A DNA stretch of 44,982 nucleotides, from NCBI GenBank assembly GCA_026709325.1, contig JAPOTF010000173.1, positions 2,152 to 47,133 of the forward strand, given 5' to 3'. The notes under the pieces are model-generated. The model was not told the DNA's origin. It searched no databases and saw only the letters and a program-made list of their open reading frames with translations. Shown one piece after another: positions 35,642-44,836 of this stretch. The first letter of the stretch is position 1; every line of letters starts with the position of its first letter. This stretch comes from Roseovarius sp. GTDB lineage: Bacteria; Pseudomonadota; Alphaproteobacteria; Rhodobacterales; Rhodobacteraceae. The translations under genes were made by a program, and so were the position numbers.

Positions 35642-37276
35642 TCATTTGCGCCCGGGCCATGCAAAGCGGTTGAGCACATTTCGGGTTACCTGCTCCACTT
35701 GAGCATCTTCGCGAATCAGTCCCGCCACCCATTCGCATGTCGCCGCCGTGAACACCTCGCCGCTGCCCCGCTTCCAGGAAACAATCATTCCGTTTCCCCG
35801 CTGGCAGGCATCCAGCGTTTCAGGTGTTGCCTCGCCATAGATCTTTTGCGCCTTGTATTCGGCATCGGCGTCGCCAATATACAGCGTTTCTCCCCAGACG
35901 CCATGGTCGGCTTCAACATTCGCGGCAAGTCCCATTGCCAAGATGACAATGTCGGGCGATGCCCCGTCCCTGCAATCCGGGTATGGAAGTCCATCTTCAA
36001 ACCGATAGCTTAACCCGTCAACCTCATAGCCAAAAATTCTCGAATTTCCGCCAAGAATGTCTCCATATCCCAGATTGGCATTTTCAAACGCCCAGTGATT
36101 CTGCCTATAAACGGTGAATCCGCCCGGACCCGCGCCAACGCATTTTCCCAGTGCGGCATAAACCCCGTTCAATCCGTTTACACCGAAAGTCAGCGCCCCG
36201 GGGCGATTGACCGGCCCGGCATCCCAGGCCCCGGTAACCAGTTCATGAGGTCCGGTTTCATACAGCGGATCCCGCTCGGCAATATATTTGTAGCAGATTT
36301 GCCTGCGGCCTTCATCCTCAATTCTTGTCTGCCAGAGGAAATTTCCGGCAAATCGCGCCACCCGGCCTCCAGATTCGACATAGGAGTCCACGCTATCCCG
36401 CATTCCCGCAGTCCAGTATTCGTCGTGCCCGACAAAAATCGCGCACGAATAGCGATTTAGAATATCCGGATCCGCTTCCAGATCATGCAATGCGACAATG
36501 TCGAGATGATACCCTTCGGCTTCCGCCCAGCGCGCAAAATGCCGTTCATAGCTTGCCCATCCGGCAGAGGCGTATTTCTTCGAGTACCCATATGAGTACG
36601 CCCATTCCATATATGGATATCTGGCCATTTCACCGGGCCTCGCGGGATGCTCCCGCAACGCCCGGGGCGCACCCTCCGGCAGCTTGCAAAAACCCCGAGA
36701 CCATGGGCGCTGCGTGGAAAGAACCGGAGAAAACGACCTGCCGTCGGAACCCGCAATTCCCTCATAGTGATTTGACCCGCCCCAGCAGTTGTACGCCAGC
36801 CATGTGCCCGTTGCGCACACCAGAACATGTTGCGATGATTCATCTCTGACATTGCGAACCAGAATGATGTGATGCTCTTCGGCAATGTCGGATCCGCGCC
36901 TTGCCCGAAATGTGACGAGATAGCCGCCCGAAGGCCATTCTTGCGGTATCGCGAACTCCACGGCCACCTTCCAGTCGCAGCCATTAACCGAGCAATCGGC
37001 CGGCGTTGGCTGATGGCAACCCGAGAGACCGGTTTCCTCCATCAACTTTATGTATTCCCTTCCGTCGCGGCCCACTTCAAAATCCCACTCCTCGGCAGTG
37101 GTCGAAACGTGAAGCTGCACCGTTTCACCGGTTTTATAGGTAATTTTCGGGGTATATCCCCATATCTCAAGCACTTCGCTGTCGCGCGCGGGACCAATGT
37201 AGTAATGATCAAGTATGTGTCTCGCCCTGGCGCGTGTTCGTGGAGCGATGAATTTTTTCGCTTGTTCCGCAGTCAT
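35642..37276 (-). CDS. N,N-dimethylformamidase beta subunit-like protein
   Basis: This 544-residue protein resembles the large subunit of dimethylformamidase, which hydrolyses the amide bond of DMF. Recognisable blocks are ATGTWLAYNCWGGSNHY (about 155-171, with Tyr162), PYMEWAYSYGYS (221-232), HDLEADPDIL (264-273) and VGHDEYW (282-288, with His284 and Glu286). In Paracoccus DMFase the mononuclear iron is held by two tyrosines and a glutamate close to a histidine (established knowledge), and HDEYW fits that glutamate and histidine. At 544 residues it is shorter than DMFase beta (about 760). The small DMFase alpha subunit was not found nearby. The ATG at 37276 was chosen over a TTG 17 codons upstream. 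It is divergent from hydantoinase A. Confidence 0.75.
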   Translation of the reverse strand: MTAEQAKKFIAPRTRARARHILDHYYIGPARDSEVLEIWGYTPKITYKTGETVQLHVSTTAEEWDFEVGRDGREYIKLMEETGLSGCHQPTPADCSVNGCDWKVAVEFAIPQEWPSGGYLVTFRARRGSDIAEEHHIILVRNVRDESSQHVLVCATGTWLAYNCWGGSNHYEGIAGSDGRSFSPVLSTQRPWSRGFCKLPEGAPRALREHPARPGEMARYPYMEWAYSYGYSKKYASAGWASYERHFARWAEAEGYHLDIVALHDLEADPDILNRYSCAIFVGHDEYWTAGMRDSVDSYVESGGRVARFAGNFLWQTRIEDEGRRQICYKYIAERDPLYETGPHELVTGAWDAGPVNRPGALTFGVNGLNGVYAALGKCVGAGPGGFTVYRQNHWAFENANLGYGDILGGNSRIFGYEVDGLSYRFEDGLPYPDCRDGASPDIVILAMGLAANVEADHGVWGETLYIGDADAEYKAQKIYGEATPETLDACQRGNGMIVSWKRGSGEVFTAATCEWVAGLIREDAQVEQVTRNVLNRFAWPGRK

Positions 37277-37430
37277 GGCATCATTTTGACCGATTCCCCC
37301 TGCGTCGGCAATCAGGGAAAGTCGCAACGGAACAATGGCAATGGAGGCAATGCCCGGTTGTTCAATCCAAAACCGTCATTGCGGGACAGCGTTCTTTGAA
37401 AATGCACGGGCCGACAACACATGAAACGCC

Positions 37431-37453
37431 AATTTTGCCTGTTTGCCAAAATT
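37431..37453. promoter_or_regulatory. Inverted repeat between DMFase-like gene and hydantoinase A
   Basis: AATTTTG (37431-37437) and CAAAATT (37447-37453) form a perfect seven-base inverted repeat with a nine-base spacer in the 289-base divergent region. The spacing puts the arms about one and a half turns apart, suiting a dimeric regulator. No regulator gene lies beside it in this window. Confidence 0.4.
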
Positions 37454-37565
37454 TTATGCGCAAATGCCTTGACCACCACGTCACCTGCTGCAACCTCATA
37501 ATGCCGCCAGTCCGGTCGAAACAGTCAATCCTTGCAGTTTAAAGCAAAAACAATCGGGAATTCGC

Positions 37566-39662
37566 ATGAACTCCGCAGGCACATTACGCATGGCAATAGA
37601 TATTGGAGGCACGTTCACGGACACTGTTCTTGAGGCGAACGGCAAGATCATCGCTTCCGCGAAAACACTGACCACGCACGGCAACCCCGCGGAAGGCGCG
37701 ATCAATGGCGCGAAACGGGTGATGGAAACATCTGGCCATCACCTTGATGAAGTGTCCGTTTTCATTCACGGAACGACGCTCGCGACAAACGCGCTCATAG
37801 AAAAAAAGGGGGCGACAGTCGCGACCGTTGCAACAGAGGGATTCCGCGACATTCTGGAAATCGCCTATGAGCGCCGCTACGAGCAATACGACATCAATCT
37901 TGAAAAACCCGATCTTCTGGTTCCGCGAGAACGCTCCCTGACCATATCCGAGAGAGTGTCCGCTGAAGGCTCCGTTCTTGTTGAAATGGAGCAAAAGGCA
38001 ATTGACGGCCTTCTGGGCAATATTGAAGCCAGTGGCGCCAAATCAATCGCGATCTGCCTGATGCATTCCTATGCAAACCCCAGCCATGAGCAGCGTCTAA
38101 AAGATGCAATTGCCGGAAGATTCCCCGAATTGCCGATATCGGTCTCTTCTGAAGTAAGTCCCGAAGCGCGCGAGTTCGACCGACTCTGCACTACAGTTGC
38201 CAACGCATACATTCAGCCGCTTATGGGTTCCTATCTTCTGCGGCTGTCCGAGAAATTTGCCGCGGAAGGGCTGAACTGCCCGATATTGATGATGACTGCC
38301 GGCGGTGGCATGTGCACATTGGACACGGCGGCGCGCTTTCCGATTCGACTTGTGGAATCCGGACCGGCCGGCGGCGCAATACTTGCCTCCCGAATTGCCG
38401 CGCAAGCCGACCTGAAAGAAGTGCTGTCGTTCGACATGGGCGGCACCACGGCAAAACTGTGCCTGATTGACAAGGCGCTCCCCCAGACATCTCGCCAATT
38501 CGAGATCGCAAGGGCCTCGCGCTTTATAAGGGGATCAGGCATGCCGGTAAGAATTCCCGTCATTGAAATGATCGAAATCGGCGCCGGTGGCGGCTCAATC
38601 GCCTCGGTCGACGGTCTCGGCCGGCTTTCCGTAGGGCCGCGCTCGGCCGGCTCCGAGCCGGGACCGGTGGCTTTCGGCAAGGGCGGAGCCGAACCCACGG
38701 TCACGGACAGTGACATTGCCATGGGCTATATCATCCCGGAAGTGTTTGCCGAGGGACATGTAAAGATAGATCCAATGGCGGCAAAAAAGGCGTTAAAGCG
38801 TAAAGTCGGAAATCGCATTGGACTGGATGCCATCGAATCGGCTGACGGGGTGGGTCGCATCGTCGTTGAAAGCATGGCAAGCGCCGCCAGAATGCATGCC
38901 GTGGAATCCGGGAAGGACTTGTCGGAGAGAACCATGATCGCCTTTGGAGGCAACGGACCATTGCATGCAACCCGGGTTGCGCGTTCGGCGGGAGTCTCCC
39001 GGATTGTCATTCCGCCCGATCCGGGCGTGGGTTCGGCAGTCGGGTTTCTGTTTGCGCCCATAAGCTTTGAAATGGTTCGCTCGCGATACACTCTACTTGA
39101 ACACATGGATTCGGATTCCATCAACCTGCTTCTCAACAGGATGGAAACGGACGCCCTCTCCGTGGTTCGGCTCGGGGGCGGGGATGCGCCAACACGAAAA
39201 TCGCGCTCCGCCTTCATGCGCTACAGCGGGCAGGGTCATGAAATTGAAATAGCTTTGCCCGATGGGAGTCTGGCGGATTCAGACATTCCACGGCTTTCAG
39301 ATGCTTTTGAGAAAGAGTATCGCAGGCAGTATGCACGGCCGGTTCCAGGTATGAAAATCGAAATTCTGAACTGGGCGGTTGGCGTTTCAACGATGACTGA
39401 ACCTCCTGGCAAAAGTCCGGGGGAAATGCGGGAAAACAGACCTTTGGCAAAACAATCGCATAGAATTCTATGTGATCAAGATGGGGTATACAAGGAAGCC
39501 GACTGCTTCAATCGCGCCGATTTGAGACCCGGTGACCATATTGAAGGTCCGGCACTTGTTCTTGAGGCGCAAACGACCACACTGATATCATCCGACTTTG
39601 CCGCGCATGTCGATGGCATCGGGAATCTTGTCCTTGCGCGCAAGACCAATGGAGTCGATTAA
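37566..39662 (+). CDS. Hydantoinase/oxoprolinase A subunit (HyuA-type)
   Basis: This 698-residue protein is the ATP-binding subunit of an ATP-dependent hydantoinase, 5-oxoprolinase or related acetone/acetophenone carboxylase. The N-terminal ASKHA phosphate loop is AIDIGGTFTDTVLE (10-23), HGTTLATNALIEKKGA marks the family, and the middle hydantoinase domain has RLVESGPAGGAILASRIAA, SFDMGGTTAKLCLID and EIGAGGGSIASVD. Length is normal. The ATG at 37566 has GGGAA six bases before. Only two bases separate its stop from the B subunit start. The substrate cannot be decided from sequence; a cyclic amide or amidase-like use is inferred. Confidence 0.9.
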   Translation: MNSAGTLRMAIDIGGTFTDTVLEANGKIIASAKTLTTHGNPAEGAINGAKRVMETSGHHLDEVSVFIHGTTLATNALIEKKGATVATVATEGFRDILEIAYERRYEQYDINLEKPDLLVPRERSLTISERVSAEGSVLVEMEQKAIDGLLGNIEASGAKSIAICLMHSYANPSHEQRLKDAIAGRFPELPISVSSEVSPEAREFDRLCTTVANAYIQPLMGSYLLRLSEKFAAEGLNCPILMMTAGGGMCTLDTAARFPIRLVESGPAGGAILASRIAAQADLKEVLSFDMGGTTAKLCLIDKALPQTSRQFEIARASRFIRGSGMPVRIPVIEMIEIGAGGGSIASVDGLGRLSVGPRSAGSEPGPVAFGKGGAEPTVTDSDIAMGYIIPEVFAEGHVKIDPMAAKKALKRKVGNRIGLDAIESADGVGRIVVESMASAARMHAVESGKDLSERTMIAFGGNGPLHATRVARSAGVSRIVIPPDPGVGSAVGFLFAPISFEMVRSRYTLLEHMDSDSINLLLNRMETDALSVVRLGGGDAPTRKSRSAFMRYSGQGHEIEIALPDGSLADSDIPRLSDAFEKEYRRQYARPVPGMKIEILNWAVGVSTMTEPPGKSPGEMRENRPLAKQSHRILCDQDGVYKEADCFNRADLRPGDHIEGPALVLEAQTTTLISSDFAAHVDGIGNLVLARKTNGVD

Positions 39663-39664
39663 AG

Positions 39665-41338
39665 ATGCGTAAATCATCCGCAAGTCCCGTTTATTCTCCA
39701 GCCAGATTGCAGGTAATGTGGAACCGACTGCTGGCCGTGGTCGAGGAACAAGGTCAAACTCTTGTCCGAGCGGCGTTCTCGCCAATCGTTCGGGAATGCG
39801 GGGACATTTCAGCGGGAATATTTGATTCCAACGGCAGAATGCTTGCGCAGGCCGTTACGGGAACGCCGGGCCACATTAACACCATGGCGGAAGCGGTCAT
39901 CCATCTGATAGGGCATTTTCCGCCAGCCTCCATGAAGCCCGGCGACATATACATGACCAACGATCCGTGGCTGGCATCGGGTCATCTCAACGATTTTCTG
40001 CTGCTGATGCCCGCTTTCAAAAACGGCAAAGTCGCCGGTTTTACATCCTGCACGTCTCATGTGGTCGATCTCGGGGGTCTTGGCATGGGCCCCGAGGGAT
40101 CGGACATCTACGACGAGGGACTGCTTGTTCCACCTTGCCGACTGGTTGAGGAAGGTCGGCTTAACGAGCTCCTAATGGATATCATACGCGCCAACAGTCG
40201 CGAACCGATTGCCAACGAGGGCGACATCTATGCGCTGATCGCCTGCTGCGAAACCGGCGTGAAGAGACTCCTCGACATAATGGATGAATATAAAATCGAC
40301 GATCTTGAGATTCCGGGAAACCACATTGTCGAAACATCCCGGCGCGGAACTCTCGATGCCATCGCCGAAATACCCGAAGGAGTCTATCGCAACATGATGC
40401 GTGTGGATGGCTACGAAAAGGAGCTCGAACTGCATGCGGCGCTGACTGTCTCCAAATCGGGAATGCATGTCGATTTTGCCGGAACCTCGGATTGCTCCTC
40501 CAAAGGGATCAACGTGCCCTTGAACTATGCCAAGGCATATACCGTTTTTGCCTTGAGATGCATTGTGGGACCGGACATTCCCAACAATGCCGGTTCGCTG
40601 GCACCATTTACCGCAACCGGACCAAAAGGATGCATATTAAACGCGCAACATCCCGCACCAGTGGCAATGAGACACACTCTCGGACAGGTTACCCCCGATC
40701 TTGTGTTCGGATGCCTGCATCAGGCGCTTCCCGACAAGATCCCCGCCGAAGGGGCCGGCTGCATGTATGATCTGCCAATGCGGCACGCTCCGGAAGTCGC
40801 CCGCAAGGGGGGAAGACTATTTGCCATCGAACCGGTTCACAATGGCGGTACCGGCGCCCGTCCTCACGCCGATGGGCTTTCAGCGACGGCATACCCGTCG
40901 GGCGTCTACGGCAGCCAGATTGAAATTACAGAGGCTATGGCGCCAGTCATAATCTGGAAACGGGAGCTGCGACCCGATTCCGGTGGCGCCGGAAAGTTCC
41001 GTGGCGGCCTGGGCCAGAGATTGGAACTGACGTCCGCAAATGGCCAGCCCTTCGTGGTTTTTCTGTCGGTCGAGAGGCTGAAATTTCCCGCGCTTGGACG
41101 CATGGGAGGCCATCCCGGAGCAACCGGCCGAATAAGCATGCGCAACAAAGGTGGCGATATACCCGGAAAGGGGGAGTTGCGTGTCGAGGATGGCGATCTT
41201 CTGATTTTTGAAACGCCAGGCGGGGGAGGTCATGGGGATCCCGCGGAGCGGGACAGAAAGGCTCTGGAGCTTGATATCAGGCGTGGACTGGTATCCAATG
41301 CCGGGGCGGAACTCTATAAAAGGCCTGACAATGCGTAA
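39665..41338 (+). CDS. Hydantoinase/oxoprolinase B subunit (HyuB-type)
   Basis: This 557-residue partner of the A subunit has the hydantoinase B domain for its full length. Characteristic parts are VEEQGQTLVRAAFSPIVREC near the start, GDIYMTNDPWLASGHLNDFL (about 96-115), GTSDCSSKGINVPLNYAKAY and, at the C-terminus, the RLEDGDLLIFETPGGGG-type motif (VEDGDLLIFETPGGGGHGDP). HyuA and HyuB act as a heteromer in the cytoplasm. It is followed 43 bases later by an Asp/Glu racemase-like gene, which supports a joint catabolic unit. Confidence 0.9.
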   Translation: MRKSSASPVYSPARLQVMWNRLLAVVEEQGQTLVRAAFSPIVRECGDISAGIFDSNGRMLAQAVTGTPGHINTMAEAVIHLIGHFPPASMKPGDIYMTNDPWLASGHLNDFLLLMPAFKNGKVAGFTSCTSHVVDLGGLGMGPEGSDIYDEGLLVPPCRLVEEGRLNELLMDIIRANSREPIANEGDIYALIACCETGVKRLLDIMDEYKIDDLEIPGNHIVETSRRGTLDAIAEIPEGVYRNMMRVDGYEKELELHAALTVSKSGMHVDFAGTSDCSSKGINVPLNYAKAYTVFALRCIVGPDIPNNAGSLAPFTATGPKGCILNAQHPAPVAMRHTLGQVTPDLVFGCLHQALPDKIPAEGAGCMYDLPMRHAPEVARKGGRLFAIEPVHNGGTGARPHADGLSATAYPSGVYGSQIEITEAMAPVIIWKRELRPDSGGAGKFRGGLGQRLELTSANGQPFVVFLSVERLKFPALGRMGGHPGATGRISMRNKGGDIPGKGELRVEDGDLLIFETPGGGGHGDPAERDRKALELDIRRGLVSNAGAELYKRPDNA

Positions 41339-41381
41339 AAATTGCATTCATATCGCGGCATCACGGGATTTGTGACATCAA

Positions 41382-42146
41382 ATGAGCGCGAATAAAGACC
41401 CCGCGATGAATTTCGAAAATAGAGGCATGGCAAGAATTGGCGTTCTGGTTCCATTTACCAATACCAACCTTGAACCAGACATGATGAGCATGTGCGCACC
41501 GGGCATGACCATGCATTTTCAGCGGATGGGCGGCTATGATGCGGATGAAATTCCCGGTTCCGATCAAATGGCCGGGCTTGGAGCGTCCGACATATCCCGT
41601 GATCTTGGAATGATAGCGGGAGCAAGGCCTGCCGCGGTTCTCTACGGCTGCACATCCGCGACCTTAACGCATGGTACTTCATTTGACGCAGATCTTGCCC
41701 GCCGAATTAAGGAAAGCTGTGGTGCGCCTGCCTTTACCGCCGCCGGATCTCTGGTTGAGAGCATTGCGGCACTTGGCATTCGAGATGTCGCTTTTTCGTC
41801 GCCATATCTGGGCGAGATAAATCGCAAGGCCGTTGAGTTTCTTAAACTGAATGGAATCAATACCGTAAAATGTACCGATATCGGCCGGGAACTTGGAAAC
41901 TACGGGCAGGGCGAGTTAACTCCTGAAGAGGTATTTAATCTGGCCTGCAGCGCAGACGATCCAAGCTCGAAAGCCATTGTCCTGAGCTGCACCGACATGC
42001 GTTCCGTGGAGGCGATCCCCAAAATTGAATCCTATCTGAAAAAACCGGTTGTTTCCTCCAATCTGGCAATGATGTTCTGCCTTATGAAAGCGCTTAATCT
42101 ACCAAGGCACAGCAGATTGTCGGGTCAGCTCTTTGCAATGCTTTAG
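41382..42146 (+). CDS. Maleate isomerase / arylmalonate decarboxylase / Asp-Glu racemase-like protein
   Basis: This 254-residue protein has the two-cysteine aspartate/glutamate racemase superfamily fold. The two catalytic cysteines are Cys90 in LYGCTSATLTHG and Cys203 in VLSCTDMRSVEAIP. The N-terminal IGVLVPFTNTNLEPDM resembles maleate isomerase, which converts maleate to fumarate; arylmalonate decarboxylase or hydantoin racemase activities are alternatives in the same family. The start at 41382 is uncertain (41406 and 41427 are also possible; no good ribosome site). Placement after hyuA-hyuB suggests it handles the stereochemistry or an acid product of that pathway. Confidence 0.75.
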   Translation: MSANKDPAMNFENRGMARIGVLVPFTNTNLEPDMMSMCAPGMTMHFQRMGGYDADEIPGSDQMAGLGASDISRDLGMIAGARPAAVLYGCTSATLTHGTSFDADLARRIKESCGAPAFTAAGSLVESIAALGIRDVAFSSPYLGEINRKAVEFLKLNGINTVKCTDIGRELGNYGQGELTPEEVFNLACSADDPSSKAIVLSCTDMRSVEAIPKIESYLKKPVVSSNLAMMFCLMKALNLPRHSRLSGQLFAML

Positions 42147-42666
42147 CAGTCTGTGGACTACATTCTGGATATTTTTGCAGAATCTGTTGCCTTTGCGTTT
42201 ATGAATTATCATAATTGATCTCATCGTTATGACTATAATTCAATTTCGTCTGGCATCCGCAGTTTCCTCGGATTATAGCACGAAATCAAGCGCCACTGCA
42301 ATCTGAATTTATCATCACATCAAAGTTGTTTTGGAATATCCATAATGCATCCGTCTTCTATTAAAAAGACCAAATGAGCGTAACTGGCCCCTTATCTTCA
42401 TTCGCTAATCTCAAAATATCAGTCAAATCATTATTTCAAAATCACCTCTGAGAGAGTTGCAATTTTCAGAAAATGAATGAATTTCACATATCCAAGATCA
42501 CCGATTTAGGATATATAATTCCATGGTTATCATTTTTATTAATCGATTCCAATTTATAATTAAATATCATTGACCATCTTATTTATTCAAAGATTATTTT
42601 GAAATTAATCTTCAATAACTCGCTTTTAATTTTTTACCTCATAATGTCAGGTTGGCGGCTGCAACA
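42147..42666. other. AT-rich stretch, no recognised gene
   Basis: This region is far richer in A+T than the rest of the window and no frame with family similarity was found on either strand. Small frames on the minus strand (for example one containing NHGIIYPKSVILDM near 42490-42530) may be further decay of the GHKL gene remnant just upstream on that strand. Confidence 0.5.
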
Positions 42667-42964
42667 TTACAAAAAAACATTGTGTTTCAGATAAATAATA
42701 TCATTTATATCATTAAAACCTATACCGTTATTGATGATTTTAACATCAACAATTTTCATTTGTATCTTTTTTATCTTTAAGATCCAATTTTTCTTGTTGG
42801 GATCCAATAATTTCGACTGTTATTTTACCATTAATGAAATTTTCATTTTCTCCTTCAATTGAATGAATTGAGTTAACAACTGCGTCAAAAAGCGGCAACA
42901 AACCATGATTAATGGGTAATGATGTATTTCTCAAGCGACCATTTAAATTTGCTTTCATACTCAT
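42667..42964 (-). pseudogene. Broken GHKL-type ATPase gene (N-terminal remnant)
   Basis: From ATG at 42964 (AGGTG before it) the minus strand reads NLNGRLRNTSLPINHGLLPL then FDAVVNSIHSIEG, the start of HSP90-like (GHKL, HATPase_c_3) ATP-binding proteins that occur in restriction and other defence islands. The frame stops at 42746 after a run of six A (GATAAAAAAGAT). A one-base shift in that run continues the domain in another frame with KIVDVKIINNGIGFNDINDI, the second ATP-binding box (DNGIGFN in intact proteins; here the Asp is Asn). That frame stops at 42667, about 100 residues in all, where intact proteins have several hundred. Confidence 0.7.
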
Positions 42965-42972
42965 TACGGCAC

Positions 42973-43161
42973 CTATATAGATTTCGAATTTTTATACAAA
43001 ACATCTAAAAGCAAAGCCATGGAAAAGGTGTCTTTCTTGCAATATTCAGAAAGATTCTGCCATAAATTGAACTCAGCTGGCAGTGTACGCATATTTGGAT
43101 GCATTATATGATGCGCAAACATGACTTTTAGATCAAGCTCCATGCGAGTGAGCCGGTTCAA
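42973..43161 (-). CDS. Unidentified short frame (62 residues), likely 3' fragment
   Basis: A TTG-started frame runs from 43161 to 42973 and contains RTLPAEFNLWQNLSEYC and FSMALLLDVLYKNSKSI. I do not recognise a family. It ends nine bases before the broken GHKL gene, on the same strand, as if the two belonged to one operon. It is in the same frame as the dehydrogenase upstream, being separated from it only by the dehydrogenase stop (TGA, 43176-43174) and four codons. It is most simply a remnant of a larger gene whose 5' part has been replaced. Confidence 0.35.
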   Translation of the reverse strand: MNRLTRMELDLKVMFAHHIMHPNMRTLPAEFNLWQNLSEYCKKDTFSMALLLDVLYKNSKSI

Positions 43162-43173
43162 TAGTGATTTATA

Positions 43174-44139
43174 TCAATATCCGCGAGATGGATCAACAAT
43201 GTTTTCCAGTTCCTCGCCTTTTCGATAGCGCATCAGATTTGCGGAAAACATTTCCGCCGATTCCCGATACCACCCATCATGAACCGAGGAGCAATGCGGT
43301 GTGAGAATTGCATTTTCACATCCCCAAAGCGGATGATCCGGTGGCAGAGGCTCGGATATGAACACGTCAATCGCCGCGCCCCGGATTTTCCTTGAATTTA
43401 GCGCATGAAGCAATGCTGATTCGTCCACAACCCCGCCTCGTGACACGTCAATGAGAACGGCGCCCTTTTTCATCTCGGCAAAGGCCTCTGCTCCCACAAG
43501 CCCGCGAGTGCCATCAAGCAATGGCACGCAAACAACGATAAAATCGGCTTTTCCCCAAAGCCCCGGCAATGCATCCGTTCCATGAACCTCGTCAACATTC
43601 ACAGCGGGACATGGACGGGCGCGCACGCCAATTGTTGACAGACCCTGCGCCTTGCACCGTTTTGCGACCGCCTTTCCAGTTCCCCCAAGACCCAGAATGA
43701 GCACTGTCTTGCCGTCAATGGGCTCCACTTTTCCAATCAGCCACTCCCGTCTTTTCTGAGCGGCGCGAAACCCCGGAAAATCAAGCGAGAAGTTAAGCAT
43801 CGCTCCAAGCGCATACTGTGCCATCATGTCTGAACCGGTTCCCGCCGAATTGGTGACAACCGTTTTGCTAATGTCCCAAGGGGCCAGATGGTCGGTGCCC
43901 GAACCTCCCACAGATATCCATTTTACCGAAGGCGCATTCAGAATCGCTTCGCGCGGAAACGCCGGCGTTCCCGCGAAACGCACCGAATACACAACCTCCG
44001 CCCGGGTATTGCGAAGCACTTGCGGAATGTCTTCATAATTTTCGCAAACATGAATGCGCAAGCCGCCATGATTTTGCGAAAGGACTTCGAAAGCTTCATC
44101 TGGAGCATCGGTATGCAAAAGCACGATTGGAGACTTCAT
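43174..44139 (-). CDS. D-2-hydroxyacid dehydrogenase (NAD-binding)
   Basis: This 321-residue oxidoreductase reduces 2-oxo acids to D-2-hydroxy acids or the reverse. The Rossmann motif is LGLGGTGKAVAKR (GxGxxG at 150-155). The catalytic triad is Arg234 (SRGGVVDE), Glu263 (SEPLPPDHPLW) and His282 (TPHCSS). The N-terminal lobe contains SVGGSGTDHLAPWD, typical of the group with GhrA/SerA-like relatives. The substrate is unknown. It borders the AT-rich remnant region on its 3' side and a long non-coding stretch on its 5' side. Confidence 0.88.
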   Translation of the reverse strand: MKSPIVLLHTDAPDEAFEVLSQNHGGLRIHVCENYEDIPQVLRNTRAEVVYSVRFAGTPAFPREAILNAPSVKWISVGGSGTDHLAPWDISKTVVTNSAGTGSDMMAQYALGAMLNFSLDFPGFRAAQKRREWLIGKVEPIDGKTVLILGLGGTGKAVAKRCKAQGLSTIGVRARPCPAVNVDEVHGTDALPGLWGKADFIVVCVPLLDGTRGLVGAEAFAEMKKGAVLIDVSRGGVVDESALLHALNSRKIRGAAIDVFISEPLPPDHPLWGCENAILTPHCSSVHDGWYRESAEMFSANLMRYRKGEELENIVDPSRGY

Positions 44140-44836
44140 CTTAGGATATCCCTTTTTTACAAGGTCAGTGTTAAAACATTAGAGGAACAAGGCTTATCCT
44201 TTTTAATGTGAACCTTGCAAAATTAACGGCGATTATGGCGGCAAACACGGCATTTGTCATGTCAAACCTGACACGGGAAAGGCAAATTGAAGGGCTTGAG
44301 GCCGGATTTCCCGATTTCAGGCGGTTTTCGGCCCGGTTCGCCAGATTCCGCTCTTGACTTCGGGGCCCCATTACGGAGGTGGCTCCTTATTATTAAATGT
44401 TCACCGCCTGGCCGAACGCTTATATTGCCGCCAGGGATCGGGCATGATGCCGAATTTGGTGGCCGCTTTTCTCGGAGAGTGGTTTTCGGGTTTGCCTTGC
44501 CATGCTTCGCGGTCACAAAACGGCCGCTGACAGCGCCACGACAACTCCCGCGCGTTAATCCGCTCTTACCTGGCGCTTCCTTCACAGTCATGCGTGGGCG
44601 CGACATTTCGTGGAATTTTGCAACATGGCGACCTGGTTTCGCTTTAATGTTTCCGGATTAAACGGAAAGCAAATTGTTTTCAAAACAATCATTTTAATGT
44701 TTAGCATAAAAACAAATGTTTGAAATAATTGGTGGCGCGCCGGTGTTTCAGGTGACAGGTCTCATGTCAAGAGAACTGATCCATAAGGTGTTCGGTCGTG
44801 AAATGGCGATCCGACGAAAGCAACTAGTGCTTAAAT
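44140..44836. other. 700-base stretch with no recognised gene
   Basis: Between the dehydrogenase start and the transposase remnant, frames are open on both strands (up to 124 codons) but lack any recognisable domain. The AT-rich part near 44640-44730 may be the dehydrogenase promoter side or insertion flank. No clear terminal inverted repeat was found. Confidence 0.45.
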
